From Caryophanales bacterium (GTDB lineage: Bacteria > Bacillota > Bacilli > Exiguobacteriales > Exiguobacteriaceae): a stretch of DNA of 64,000 bases. The stretch's first letter is position 1, and each line of letters begins with the position of its first letter. Of this stretch, positions 45,148 through 53,764 are shown one piece after another. Where the stretch lies: assembly GCA_902363455.1 (NCBI GenBank), contig CABJAC010000001.1:1178001-1242000 (forward strand). The letters run 5' to 3'. The notes below the pieces were generated by a model. It was not told the DNA's origin and did no database searches. It was given only the letters and a program-made list of their open reading frames with translations. Both the position numbers and the translations under genes were made by a program.

Positions 45148-45906
45148 TTAATAAGCGCTCCAACCGCCGTCGGCAACGACAATCGCTCCATTGACGAAGC
45201 TGCTTTCTTCCGACACGAGGAACAGTGCCAGCTTGGCAATTTCTTCGGGTTGGGCTGTTCGTGGATTTAAGCCCATCCCGAGCATCGTCCGTCCCATTCC
45301 GAAGTCGTTGATGTTGGTCATCGATTGCCCGATGTTCGTCTCGACCGCTCCCGGCGCAATCCCGTTACAACGGATTCCTTCGTTCGCATAGAGATAGGCC
45401 GTGTTTTTGGTCAATCCGACGACGGCATGTTTCGATGCCGTATAGGCGGCTCCAGCCCGAGCACCATTCAGTCCCCCGATTGAAATATTATTTAGAATGA
45501 CGCCGTGCCCTTGCTTCTGGAAAATGGGAACGGTCAACCGCATCGTCCGCATGACGGCTGTCGTATTGATGGCGAAAACTTGGTCCCAACGTTCATCCGT
45601 GATATCTGCGACCCCTTCCATTCCATCCATGATGCCGGCATTGTTGACCAGAATATCCAGTTTTCCGTAAGTGGTGAGGGTGTGATCAATCAAATGTTGA
45701 ACCGCTGCCACATCAGACACGTTGGTTTCCATTGCAAGTGCCACTCCGCCACTCTTCGTAATCGTTTCGGCAACTTGTGTTGCTCCGTCACCGTGAATAT
45801 CCGAAACGACGACACGTGCCCCTTCTGCCGCAAACAATTCTGCCATCGCTTTCCCCATTCCGGAAGCGGCTCCGGTCACGATGATGACTTTTTCCGATAA
45901 ACGCAT
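45148..45906 (-). CDS. Short-chain dehydrogenase/reductase
   Basis: 252 residues of the classical SDR family: TGAASGMGKAMAE (cofactor), NNAGI, Ser in ISIGG and the YTASK catalytic pair. NAD(P)H preference and substrate are not evident; closest in pattern to 3-oxoacyl-ACP or glucose/3-alpha-steroid dehydrogenase types. Single-gene unit. Confidence 0.88.
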   Translation of the reverse strand: MRLSEKVIIVTGAASGMGKAMAELFAAEGARVVVSDIHGDGATQVAETITKSGGVALAMETNVSDVAAVQHLIDHTLTTYGKLDILVNNAGIMDGMEGVADITDERWDQVFAINTTAVMRTMRLTVPIFQKQGHGVILNNISIGGLNGARAGAAYTASKHAVVGLTKNTAYLYANEGIRCNGIAPGAVETNIGQSMTNINDFGMGRTMLGMGLNPRTAQPEEIAKLALFLVSEESSFVNGAIVVADGGWSAY

Positions 45907-46019
45907 GATTCCTCATCCTTTCCGATTGGATTTAGTCCTGCCTTATTCTTTTCCCGTTTTTCGTTCGGACAGTCGTTGTACTGGATGGCGATTTGGTAAA
46001 CATTCTCTCAAAGAAGCAC

Positions 46020-46052
46020 AAAAAAACAGGAACCCCGTTTTAAGAGTTCCTG
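46020..46052 (-). terminator. Terminator of AmaP-Asp23 operon
   Basis: CAGGAAC / GTTCCTG with a 12-base loop and A7 on the left. Confidence 0.8.
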
Positions 46053-46062
46053 GTCGTTTCGA

Positions 46063-46506
46063 TTATTTTAATTCGCGATTCGTTTTCTCTTCGGCAGCGT
46101 CATTATTTTTACTTTTCGCATCAAATTCAGCACGTGTCATCACGTCTTCGACATGCATGTTGACTTCGACGACTTCTAGTCCTGTCATATCCCCGATCGC
46201 TTTTTTGATTTTCGCGACCGCTTCTTGGAAAATCGATGGAATGTTTTTACCGTATTCGACGATGACACGGAGGTCAAGCGCGACTTGACGTTCGCCAACT
46301 TCAGCACCGATGCCTTTTGTGATGTCTTCCGTGCTGCGCAGGCGATCCGTCAAACCGCTCATGAATCCACCGCTCATTGATAAAATGCCTTGTACTTCAT
46401 TTGAAGCAATCCCGGCGATTTTTTTAATGACCTGATCTTCGAACGTTAATTTGTTTGAACGTACCTCTTCAGTTTGTCCAGTTGTGTTTAATGATTCGTT
46501 TGCCAT
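46063..46506 (-). CDS. Asp23/Gls24 family envelope stress protein
   Basis: 147 residues. The Asp23 domain pattern is clear: FEDQVIKKIAGIASNEVQGILSMSGG and VALDLRVIVEYGKNIPSIFQEAVAKIKKAIGDMTGLEVVEVNMHVEDV. The Asp23 protein is tethered to the membrane by AmaP. Third gene of an AmaP-DUF2273-Asp23 operon, transcribed from the sigma-B-type promoter at 47403-47427. Confidence 0.92.
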   Translation of the reverse strand: MANESLNTTGQTEEVRSNKLTFEDQVIKKIAGIASNEVQGILSMSGGFMSGLTDRLRSTEDITKGIGAEVGERQVALDLRVIVEYGKNIPSIFQEAVAKIKKAIGDMTGLEVVEVNMHVEDVMTRAEFDAKSKNNDAAEEKTNRELK

Positions 46507-46553
46507 TTGAAATCTCTCCTTTTGAATAAAGTATAAGGTGTTTTATATATGAA

Positions 46554-46766
46554 TCAGTCCCGGTTAAAGAACTGAATCCATCCTTCAATATCGAGTGCCC
46601 CGTCCCGCCATTTCCCGATCAAAAAACCGATTGCAGTAAAGACGAGCAGTAATAATGTAGGTCCGAAACCGATCGTCAGGAACAGAACCGCGATCACGAG
46701 TCCAACAAGACCGCCGATTAACCGGAACCGGTACGGATACAACTGTTCTTTCGTACTCATGTTCAA
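46554..46766 (-). CDS. DUF2273 small membrane protein
   Basis: 70 residues with two hydrophobic spans (about 12-28 and 30-48) and the GKWRDG motif. DUF2273 is the usual middle gene between AmaP and Asp23 in Bacilli. Confidence 0.88.
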   Translation of the reverse strand: MNMSTKEQLYPYRFRLIGGLVGLVIAVLFLTIGFGPTLLLLVFTAIGFLIGKWRDGALDIEGWIQFFNRD

Positions 46767-46775
46767 TTCCTCCCT

Positions 46776-47318
46776 TTAGACGACACGTTCCGAAGTTTTC
46801 GTTTTCGTATCACTGATTTTGACTTTTGTACTGCTTACCGGCAACTCGAGCAACGATTCGACGGCATGTTTGGCACGCTCTTGAATATCTTTACCGATTG
46901 TCGGTAATCCTTCTTTCCCAAAGACAGAACAATCGATTGTTAAGGCGACTGTCTCTTTCTTTGAATGAATGTCCGCGTGGACACTTGGTGTCCGGACTCC
47001 ACTGATGCCTCGAATCGACTCGAGGGCTGTTCTTTCAATGGTCTCTTTCGAAATCGTAATATTGCCATCTCCTGTCCGGATCAACAACCGTTGACCTTTC
47101 GAGCGGCTGAGCAATCCGGTGAATAAGAGAATAACGAATACGAAAGCTAAAAATCCACCAATCGAGAGAACCGTGTAGCTGTACCATTGTTGATCCTGCC
47201 ATTGTTCGAGTAACGGGCTGAGTCGCGGAACATCGTAGACGCCGAGGACCAGTAAGCCGACACTCACTAACCCGAGCAGACCGATGAGAACGAGTAAGAA
47301 ACGATTGAACCCATTCAT
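46776..47318 (-). CDS. amaP: AmaP, Asp23 membrane anchor protein
   Basis: 180 residues with two N-terminal membrane spans and a cytoplasmic Asp23-like domain (ITISKETIERTALESIRGISGVRTPSVHADIHSKKETVALTIDC). ATG 47318 is chosen as AAAGGAG lies 8-9 bases upstream. In Staphylococcus AmaP holds Asp23 at the membrane. First gene of the operon. Confidence 0.88.
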   Translation of the reverse strand: MNGFNRFLLVLIGLLGLVSVGLLVLGVYDVPRLSPLLEQWQDQQWYSYTVLSIGGFLAFVFVILLFTGLLSRSKGQRLLIRTGDGNITISKETIERTALESIRGISGVRTPSVHADIHSKKETVALTIDCSVFGKEGLPTIGKDIQERAKHAVESLLELPVSSTKVKISDTKTKTSERVV

Positions 47319-47402
47319 CTTCATCTCTCCTTTTAAATAACGTTGTAAAATACTTTCACATAAGACTTTCGCTAGCTGAAATATTATGTGTATGGTGTGT
47401 TT

Positions 47403-47427
47403 ATTCCCGTTCACTAGACCTTAAAAC
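47403..47427 (-). promoter_or_regulatory. Sigma-B-type promoter of AmaP/Asp23 operon
   Basis: Minus strand GTTTTA (47427-47422), 13-base spacer, GGGAAT (47408-47403), the same hexamers and spacing as the promoter at 2661-2685. Asp23 is a strong sigma-B target in Staphylococcus. Confidence 0.8.
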
Positions 47428-47521
47428 ATTTAATTGCACTTTATTGTGAAGTTTAATTATTCGGAAAGTTTAGTTTTTATTGCTATGTAATCCAGTGTTT
47501 TATCTACTATATTTAACGAAA

Positions 47522-47558
47522 AAAGTCCCTTTCACCTGAAATACAGGAAGGAACTTTC
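47522..47558 (-). terminator. Terminator hairpin
   Basis: AAAGTCCCTT..CCTG / CAGG..AAGGAACTTT, imperfect stem with flanking A and T runs; ends the gene at 47609. Confidence 0.7.
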
Positions 47559-47608
47559 TTTTTTAAATGATTCATACGATTTAACATGTTCTTAATGCTC
47601 TGTCAATA

Positions 47609-48049
47609 TCATTTTACCCGGACGGAAAATGCGACGTTTCCGTCTCCTTGCTTCCACCACCCATACACATGATAGATATAAAGCCCCTTCTTGTTCGGTG
47701 CGGTTAACTGTTCGTTCTTCAGTTGAATGGTCTTGTTTGTTCCTTCCTTCAACCACTGTTCTGTCTTTGTTCGTTGAGGCGCCGGACCGTCGTTAAAAGC
47801 AACTTTAATGATCGCACCCGGTTTGACCACAGTCGCTTTTTGTTTTGCCGTCATCTCGAGCGGTGTCGAAGACGTGAGGTCAATACATTTGCTGTTTAAC
47901 AGGCTACGCCAACAAGACGATCCGCTCGTCACGTCGATGTCCGTCCCGTTGACGGAAACATCCGGTTCAGGCGGGGCACCGCGAAACGGTTCAACATATA
48001 AAATCAATCCGACTGCCAATAAGAGAACGAGCCAAAATCCTTTTCGCAT
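47609..48049 (-). CDS. Secreted or anchored protein, unknown
   Basis: 146 residues with an N-terminal span (FWLVLLLAVGLILYV) and an extracytoplasmic domain containing two cysteines (SSCWRSLLNSKC) that could form a disulfide loop. The C-terminal half (GLYIYHVYGWWKQGDGNVAFSVRVK) looks like an Ig or beta-sandwich strand pattern. No family named. Confidence 0.55.
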   Translation of the reverse strand: MRKGFWLVLLLAVGLILYVEPFRGAPPEPDVSVNGTDIDVTSGSSCWRSLLNSKCIDLTSSTPLEMTAKQKATVVKPGAIIKVAFNDGPAPQRTKTEQWLKEGTNKTIQLKNEQLTAPNKKGLYIYHVYGWWKQGDGNVAFSVRVK

Positions 48050-48157
48050 CGCTTTTGTCCTTTCTGTCTTCGAAACTGTCCCTTCGAGGTTTGTTCTTCT
48101 ATAAAACAGGTTAATACTCCTAAGGTCGAGATAAAAAATATACAGGAGGTTTTTTGC

Positions 48158-48886
48158 ATGATTGAAAACAAAGTCGTCATCATTACAGGAGCATCAAGCG
48201 GCATCGGGGAAGCCACTGCCAAGTTACTGGCAAAACAAGGTGCGCAACTGGTACTCGCAGCACGCCGGGAAGATCGTCTGAAAACCTTGCAACAAGACAT
48301 CGAACAACTGGGCGGTAAAGCCGTCTACCAAGTAACGGACGTAACGGACGCGTCGCAAGTCGATGCGCTCGCAAAACTCGCACAAGATACGTTTGGTTCA
48401 GTCGACGTCCTCGTCAACAATGCCGGCTTGATGCCGCTGTCGAAATTGAATAAAAATAAACAGGATGAATGGAACACGATGGTCGACGTCAACATCAAAG
48501 GCGTCCTCTACGGCATCGGTGCCGTCTTACCATATATGCGGAAACAACAACGAGGTCATATCATCAACATCTCTTCTGTTGCGGGACACGATGTCATGCC
48601 GTCGAGTGCCGTTTACAGCGGGACGAAGTTTGCAGTCCGTGCGATTACGGAAGGACTACGTAAAGAAGAATCGGTCGAGAACAACATTCGGGCGACGATC
48701 ATTTCGCCAGGAGCGGTCGATACGGAATTGAAAGATCACATTACGGATGAAGAAATTAAACAAGGCATCGGCAATTTAAAAGCGATGGACGCGGATGCGA
48801 TTGCCCGTGCGATTGCCTACGCCGTCAATGAGCCGGACGATGTCGCGGTGAATGAGATCTTAATCCGTCCAACTGCACAACAATGA
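48158..48886 (+). CDS. Short-chain dehydrogenase/reductase
   Basis: 242 residues, classical SDR: TGASSGIGEATAK, NNAGL, Ser in ISSVAGH and YSGTK catalytic residues, and PGAVDTELKDHIT. The KVVIITGASSGIG..RREDRLKTL form with an Arg after strand 2 suggests NADPH use. AGGAGG is 9 bases upstream. Monocistronic. Confidence 0.88.
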   Translation: MIENKVVIITGASSGIGEATAKLLAKQGAQLVLAARREDRLKTLQQDIEQLGGKAVYQVTDVTDASQVDALAKLAQDTFGSVDVLVNNAGLMPLSKLNKNKQDEWNTMVDVNIKGVLYGIGAVLPYMRKQQRGHIINISSVAGHDVMPSSAVYSGTKFAVRAITEGLRKEESVENNIRATIISPGAVDTELKDHITDEEIKQGIGNLKAMDADAIARAIAYAVNEPDDVAVNEILIRPTAQQ

Positions 48887-48896
48887 TTCAAAAGGA

Positions 48897-48923
48897 ACAC
48901 CGCCTGCTTGGGCGGTGTTTTTT
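48897..48923. terminator. Bidirectional terminator
   Basis: AACACCGCC-tgctt-GGGCGGTGTT followed by T4, between converging genes. Confidence 0.9.
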
Positions 48924-49914
48924 AATGGAGCAATTGTTCTGCGATCAACTGATAGGACCGAAGCCGTTTTTGCTGATCAAAGGCATTGTTGATTAACAGG
49001 AACTGATCGGTTTGGTACCGGTCGGACAAGATTCGCAGTTCTTCGGCGACTGTCTCCGGTGTTCCGACGATCGTCCGACGGCGGTCATGTTGGATCCGTT
49101 GTTGTTGTTCCGCGTTCCATCGTTTGGTTTTGGTCGTCGCAAACGACGGCACAATGGAGTGGCCGAGACGGATGCCTTGAATCCAGCCGTCCTGAGTTTG
49201 AGCGAGACGTTCCGCTTCCTCCATTGTTTCGGCACAGATGACGAAGACGCAGACGATGACATTTGGTGATCGTCCGTCGATCGGCACGAATTCGTCCCGG
49301 TAGGTTCGTAATGTCTCTTCCCACTTATCCGGATTGATGAAGTGACCAAACACCAATCCGTGTCCCCGCTCAGCAGCAAGAACCGCACTGCGCGGCGACA
49401 GTCCGAGAATCGCAAGTGGAAGCTGTTCCTTGACACGCGGCGTCGTCTTGACAATCCGGTACGGATGACGGGACGACAAAGAGTCTGTCAAAAATCCTTC
49501 GACTTCATCCAATAACCGCGGGAATTGGGCCGCCCCGTTGTCTGCCCCGTCCGTCAACGCACTCCGGGTCCGTTCACTTCCTCCCGGTGAATTGCCGATG
49601 CCGAGTTCAATCCGGTTTGGATAAAACGCAGCTAATGTCGAAAATGACTCGGCGATTTTTAACGGGTGGTACTGAGGTAACAAAACTCCACCGGAACCGA
49701 GTTTGATCCGAGATGTTGCTTCCCCCATGCGGGCGATGAACAACTCCGGTGCCGCACTTAGCAATCCGTTTGTATTGTGATGTTCGGCAAACCAGTATCG
49801 CTCATAACCGAGGCGTTCTGCTTCGATGACCAATCGTTTCGTTACCTCCATCGTTTGTTCGATGGTATCCCCCTCGTGCAAGGGGACTTGATCTAAAATT
49901 CCTAATCGCATCAA
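48922..49914 (-). CDS. LLM-class flavin-dependent oxidoreductase (luciferase-like)
   Basis: 330 residues of the bacterial luciferase-like monooxygenase family, YhbW/MsnO8-type: LGILDQVPLHEGDT at the start, RYWFAEHHNT, RIKLGSGGVLLPQYHPLKIAE and RIELGIGNSPGGSERT. FMN-dependent oxidation of an unknown substrate. Single-gene unit. Confidence 0.87.
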   Translation of the reverse strand: MMRLGILDQVPLHEGDTIEQTMEVTKRLVIEAERLGYERYWFAEHHNTNGLLSAAPELFIARMGEATSRIKLGSGGVLLPQYHPLKIAESFSTLAAFYPNRIELGIGNSPGGSERTRSALTDGADNGAAQFPRLLDEVEGFLTDSLSSRHPYRIVKTTPRVKEQLPLAILGLSPRSAVLAAERGHGLVFGHFINPDKWEETLRTYRDEFVPIDGRSPNVIVCVFVICAETMEEAERLAQTQDGWIQGIRLGHSIVPSFATTKTKRWNAEQQQRIQHDRRRTIVGTPETVAEELRILSDRYQTDQFLLINNAFDQQKRLRSYQLIAEQLLH

Positions 49915-49974
49915 CTTACCTCCTCTACACCTTTCAGTGTACGCGGTCGATGCGGTGAATTCAAAAAGAAGGTG

Positions 49975-50667
49975 TCAGGCGTGCATGAGCCTGCGGTCTT
50001 CGATGATCAGACCATCACGCATCTCGATTTTCCGGTCAGCACGTTCGGCCAGTGCCGGGTCATGCGTAACGAACAGGACACCGCATCCTTTCTCCTCATT
50101 CAAGCTGCGCAACAGGTTAAAGATGATTTCACCGGTTTCGGTATCGAGATTGCCGGTTGGCTCATCGGCAAGCAGCCATTTTGGTTCATGGACCAAAGCG
50201 CGGGCGACCGCGACGCGTTGTTGCTGACCGCCGGATAATTGGGACGGCAGTGAGCCGGCTTTGTCCGCAAGACCGACTTTCTCAAGCAGGGACAAAGCCC
50301 GCTCTTTTTTGTCGTAGGTCACTTTCCGTCCGAATAACGGTGCCATGACGTTCTCGAGTGCCGTCAAGGTCGGAATCAAGTGAAACTGTTGAAAGATGAA
50401 GCCAACGTTCTCGAAGCGAAAATCGGACAATTCTTTGCTCTTTAACTGATGAATTGCCTGATCACCGTACGATAACGTGCCGCTCGTCGGACGATCAAGT
50501 GTCCCGATCAAGCTGAGCAGAGTCGATTTTCCGGAACCGGACGGACCGATGATTGAAATGAAATCACCTGAATCCAGTATCAGGTTGATATCTGATAAGG
50601 CATGTGTCTCGATGCCGTCACCAATAAAGGACTTTCCGAGTTGTCGACAAATGAATGTATCCTGCAT
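49975..50667 (-). CDS. MacB/LolD-type ABC transporter ATP-binding protein, orphan
   Basis: 230 residues. Walker A GPSGSGKST, Q-loop FIFQQFHLIPTLTALENV, signature LSGGQQQRVAVARA, Walker B LLADEPTGNLD: the class that pairs with MacB/FtsX-fold permeases. No permease is adjacent; the nearest MacB-type permease starts 13 kb away at the end of the window. Confidence 0.85.
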   Translation of the reverse strand: MQDTFICRQLGKSFIGDGIETHALSDINLILDSGDFISIIGPSGSGKSTLLSLIGTLDRPTSGTLSYGDQAIHQLKSKELSDFRFENVGFIFQQFHLIPTLTALENVMAPLFGRKVTYDKKERALSLLEKVGLADKAGSLPSQLSGGQQQRVAVARALVHEPKWLLADEPTGNLDTETGEIIFNLLRSLNEEKGCGVLFVTHDPALAERADRKIEMRDGLIIEDRRLMHA

Positions 50668-50730
50668 GAATACTCTCCTCCTCTTATGTAGCTGTTTACC
50701 TGTTTCTCCTTTTTATTGGGAATTCCTGCA

Positions 50731-50757
50731 AAAAAAAGACCTTCTTTTCAGAAGGTC
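50731..50757 (-). terminator. Terminator hairpin
   Basis: GACCTTC-ttttca-GAAGGTC with A8 on the left; ends the gene at 50762. Confidence 0.9.
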
Positions 50758-50761
50758 GCAG

Positions 50762-51160
50762 TCATGAAGACATCGACGGATGATTCGTCGATGATTTTTT
50801 TCGATAGATCCATTCATACGGTACGATATAAAACAGACAAGCAAGTGTCGCAAATCGCACGATGCCACTTAAGTTTTGGCTTGACTCGACGAATGTCGCT
50901 TGCCCGAAGTAGTCATAAAAGCCGACGAACAACAAAATCGTAAAGACACCGGCCGTCACATAAATCAAACAGCGTAAGGAAAACGGATATCGTCTCGTAA
51001 TGAAGAGCATCGGCAGACCGACGGCAAATGTAAACAAGGTCGTTGCAAACGTACCGAACTGATATAAAAACTCATTTTCAACATTCGTTAAGAAGGCATA
51101 GGCTGTGAACAACAAAAAGGATCCAATTGCACTGACGGCTGAATAACTGATCAGTCGCAT
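50762..51160 (-). CDS. Four-span membrane protein, unknown
   Basis: 132 residues with four hydrophobic stretches. ATG 51160 is favoured by AAAGGAG 10 bases upstream; the longer frame reaches into the Rrf2 gene. Located just after the Rrf2 regulator gene and likely read with it. Confidence 0.6.
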   Translation of the reverse strand: MRLISYSAVSAIGSFLLFTAYAFLTNVENEFLYQFGTFATTLFTFAVGLPMLFITRRYPFSLRCLIYVTAGVFTILLFVGFYDYFGQATFVESSQNLSGIVRFATLACLFYIVPYEWIYRKKSSTNHPSMSS

Positions 51161-51221
51161 CTTGACATTTCTCCTTTCAAAAGTGGAGACATTCTTAAAA
51201 AAATTAAACGACAGGCGACCA

Positions 51222-51638
51222 TCATCTTGCCCGGACAAGACGATGGAGAATATCAGAGAGGGTTTCGGCCCCCAATTCTTCTTCTAGAGCCTGTTGGGCC
51301 CGTGTGAAGGACTGATTGAGTGTCGATTGGATGTCCCGACCGACAGGACAAGCAGGATTCGGTTGATCATGCATCGAAAATAATGTCTCTTTCGGTTCGA
51401 CGGCCCGGTAAATCATCAACAATGTAATGTCATGCGGATCTTTCGTCAAGGTCGCCCCGGTTTTTCCGGCAACCGTCGTAAGCAGCCCGGCTTGACGCAA
51501 CGAACCGATCAAACGACGGATGACGACGGGATTGGTATTGACACTTCCAGCGATGTATTCGGAAGACAAGGCTTGGTCCGGGTGTGTCGCGATCAAGGCC
51601 AAGATATGAACAGAAACCGCTAATCGACTGTTAATCAT
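51222..51638 (-). CDS. Rrf2-family transcriptional regulator (YwnA-like)
   Basis: 138 residues. The N-terminal winged helix (SRLAVSVHILALIATHPDQALSSEYIAGSVNTNPVVIRRLIGSLRQAGLL) is typical of Rrf2 proteins; a single cysteine in PNPACPVG may be a redox switch rather than an Fe-S ligand. Divergent from the NmrA-like gene, an arrangement like ywnA-ywnB in B. subtilis. Confidence 0.85.
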   Translation of the reverse strand: MINSRLAVSVHILALIATHPDQALSSEYIAGSVNTNPVVIRRLIGSLRQAGLLTTVAGKTGATLTKDPHDITLLMIYRAVEPKETLFSMHDQPNPACPVGRDIQSTLNQSFTRAQQALEEELGAETLSDILHRLVRAR

Positions 51639-51694
51639 TTGTTTCACCACCAATGCATTTAGTGTAATGAGCATCCCGCTTAATGTCAATTGGC

Positions 51695-51730
51695 TTGACA
51701 ACGGCAGTTTCTGTAACTAAAATAATTACA
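51695..51730 (+). promoter_or_regulatory. Promoter and overlapping palindrome in Rrf2/NmrA divergent region
   Basis: TTGACA (51695-51700), 17-base spacer, TAAAAT (51718-51723). The imperfect palindrome TGTAACTAA..TTACA (51712-51730) covers the -10 box, a likely operator for the Rrf2 regulator. Confidence 0.6.
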
Positions 51731-51765
51731 TGTGCAGTTACATACGAAAAAAGGAGGCGTTTTGG

Positions 51766-52392
51766 TTGAAGATTGCTATTATCGGAGCTAGTGGAAAAGC
51801 AGGGCGGGTTATTTTAGAAGAACTTGCTGCACGGGGGCATTCCTTGACTGCGATTGTCCGTGACGCCGCGCGGACAAAACACGACACAGTGCTCGAACGT
51901 AATGCGTTTGAGCTGACGACAGAAGAATTGACGGCTTTTGATGTCGTTATCAATGCCTTTGGGGCAGCACCCGGAAATGAACATCAACATGTCGATTTAG
52001 GTCGACATTTGATTGATCAATTACGCGGAACATCGACGCGGTTGATTGTCGTCGGTGGTGCAGGCAGTCTGTTTGTTGATCCGGAAAAAACGTTACGGCT
52101 AGCGGATACGCCGGAGTTTCCTGATGCATATCTTCCGACGGCAAAGAATCAAGCAAAAAATTTGGAAGATTTACAACAAACGTCCGATTTGCACTGGACG
52201 TTTATCAGTCCGGCGGCTTTCTTTGACCCGGAAGGTGCACGAACCGGAAAATATCAATTGGCACAGGATATCCTGACCACGAATGCAGCCGGCGAAAGTT
52301 ATATCAGCTACGCGGATTATGCAGTGGCTTTGGCGGATGAAGTCGAACATCATCGCCATGAAAAGCAACGGATTTCTGTCGTATCAATCTAA
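51766..52392 (+). CDS. NAD(P)-binding NmrA-like oxidoreductase (YwnB-like)
   Basis: 208 residues from TTG 51766, with AGGAGG 8 bases upstream. The Rossmann motif IAIIGASGKAGR starts the protein, followed by the atypical-SDR signatures VINAFGAAPG and VVGGAGSLFVDP. Such enzymes act as redox sensors or quinone/NADPH reductases. Its divergent Rrf2 neighbour probably represses it. Confidence 0.85.
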   Translation: MKIAIIGASGKAGRVILEELAARGHSLTAIVRDAARTKHDTVLERNAFELTTEELTAFDVVINAFGAAPGNEHQHVDLGRHLIDQLRGTSTRLIVVGGAGSLFVDPEKTLRLADTPEFPDAYLPTAKNQAKNLEDLQQTSDLHWTFISPAAFFDPEGARTGKYQLAQDILTTNAAGESYISYADYAVALADEVEHHRHEKQRISVVSI

Positions 52393-52402
52393 CCGTCATT
52401 AC

Positions 52403-52433
52403 AGCGTTCTCGTTCGACGAGAACGCTTTTTTT
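52403..52433 (+). terminator. Terminator after NmrA-like gene
   Basis: AGCGTTCTCGT-tcg-ACGAGAACGCT followed by T7. Confidence 0.95.
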
Positions 52434-52519
52434 GTAGTCGGAAGCTCGTCCTAGGGTCCTGTCTTTCTTCCGGTTGGGTTTTCCCTTATACTAGAATGTG
52501 ACAGATGAAAAGAACGACT

Positions 52520-52597
52520 CAATGAACTGTGAACGCACGTCACTCGGGAATCCCCCACCTTGCAGTGAAACACAGGTGAAGAGAGTTCAGTTCATTG
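52520..52597. mobile_element. Relic of an IS605-family right end
   Basis: GGAATCCCCCACCT (52547-52560) is identical to the TnpB element right end, the hairpin partner AGGTG (52574-52578) is kept, and AGTTCA follows. The block is bounded by CAATGAACT and AGTTCATTG, a 9 bp inverted repeat. It lies just before a resolvase-like gene. Confidence 0.5.
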
Positions 52598-52631
52598 CAG
52601 CATGCACTACGAATCGAGCGAGGAGAAAAAT

Positions 52632-53174
52632 ATGATTATCGGCTATATGCGACCATTTTTTGAAGATCCTACATGCGAGAAACAGACAATGGTACTTGAG
52701 ACGTATGAAACAGATGAAGTAAGAACAGAAGAACACGGTGCCTCCAAACGCCGGTACGTGCTCGATCAACTGTTAGAAGACGTAACGCCGGGAGATATCG
52801 TGCTCGTTTCTCATTTATATGTACTGGCGGACTCTACTCGCCATTTGATTGAAGTGTTAAATACTTTGGACGCAAAACAGGCCTATCTTTTATCCATCCG
52901 CGAAAGCATCGATACCCGGCAGGCTTTGAAACAATCGTTCCGGGATATCGTCCAGCACCTCGTCGCTTTGCAGAGTGACGTCGTCAGTATGGCAACCCGG
53001 GAAGGATTGTCCAAAGCAAAAGAACTCGGCAAGCAGACGGGACGTCCACGGAAACCGGATGAAAACGTCAAACGGGCCATCAGCATGTACCAAAGCAAAC
53101 AATACAGTTTGGCAGAAATCCGAGAACAAACAGGAATCAGTAAAAGTACGCTTTATCGTTATCTAGAACAATGA
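52632..53174 (+). CDS. Serine-resolvase-family protein without catalytic residues
   Basis: 180 residues from ATG 52632 (GAGGAG 8 bases upstream). Overall it aligns with small resolvases: IIGYMR..., SIRESIDT, VALQSDVVSMATREGLSKAKELGKQTGRPRK, and a C-terminal helix-turn-helix SLAEIREQTGISKSTLYRYLEQ. The usual GYxRVST with the nucleophile Ser reads GYMRPFF, and the RLDRLGR block reads HLYVLADS, so nucleophile and conserved arginines are gone. It is probably a DNA-binding protein and not a recombinase. Confidence 0.8.
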   Translation: MIIGYMRPFFEDPTCEKQTMVLETYETDEVRTEEHGASKRRYVLDQLLEDVTPGDIVLVSHLYVLADSTRHLIEVLNTLDAKQAYLLSIRESIDTRQALKQSFRDIVQHLVALQSDVVSMATREGLSKAKELGKQTGRPRKPDENVKRAISMYQSKQYSLAEIREQTGISKSTLYRYLEQ

Positions 53175-53231
53175 TATCCCTCGCCTTCTTAACGTTCTGA
53201 AGTGAAAAAAGTTCAGAAAGGTGGAAACACG

Positions 53232-53756
53232 ATGCAACAGAAATCGTTACAAGAAACCTTGCAGCAACGGTTTGAATCCAATATGACACGTCACGCTGCC
53301 GTTTCTTTTGCAGATGTCCTTTCTCGGTTTTCTCAGGAAGCACTCCGTTCTTTGGATTGGATGGAACAGACCGGTGGTGAGCCGGATGTGGTCGTCATGC
53401 CGGACGGTCAGTGGTTGTATGTCGACTGTGCCGAAGAAAGTCCCGCCGAACGGCGCAGCCTATGTTATGACGATCTGGCGCTTGAAAAGCGAAAGAAAAA
53501 TAAACCCGCCGGTAGTGCCGTTGCGGCAACCACCCAATACGGTGTGGAGCTGTTGACGGAAGATCTCTACCGGCATCTGCAAACGATTGAGGCATTCGAC
53601 GTGAAGACGTCAAGCTGGATCAAGACGCCGGAGTCGATCCGGACAAAAGGCGGTGCCCTGTTTTGTGATCGACGGTATGACCATGTTTTCGTGTATCATA
53701 ATGGAGCCGATTCGTATTACGCCAATCGGGGTTTTCGAACATATTTCGTTTTATAA
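53232..53756 (+). CDS. DUF4256 family protein
   Basis: 174 residues, with the family pattern QETLQQRFESNMTRHAAVSFADVLSRF, WMEQTGGEPDVVV, VDCAEESPAERRSLCYD and a C-terminal YYANRGFRTYFVL. Soluble, function unknown. AAAGGTGG lies 8 bases before ATG 53232. Follows the resolvase-like gene by 57 bases. Confidence 0.8.
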   Translation: MQQKSLQETLQQRFESNMTRHAAVSFADVLSRFSQEALRSLDWMEQTGGEPDVVVMPDGQWLYVDCAEESPAERRSLCYDDLALEKRKKNKPAGSAVAATTQYGVELLTEDLYRHLQTIEAFDVKTSSWIKTPESIRTKGGALFCDRRYDHVFVYHNGADSYYANRGFRTYFVL

Positions 53757-53764
53757 TCGATTTG

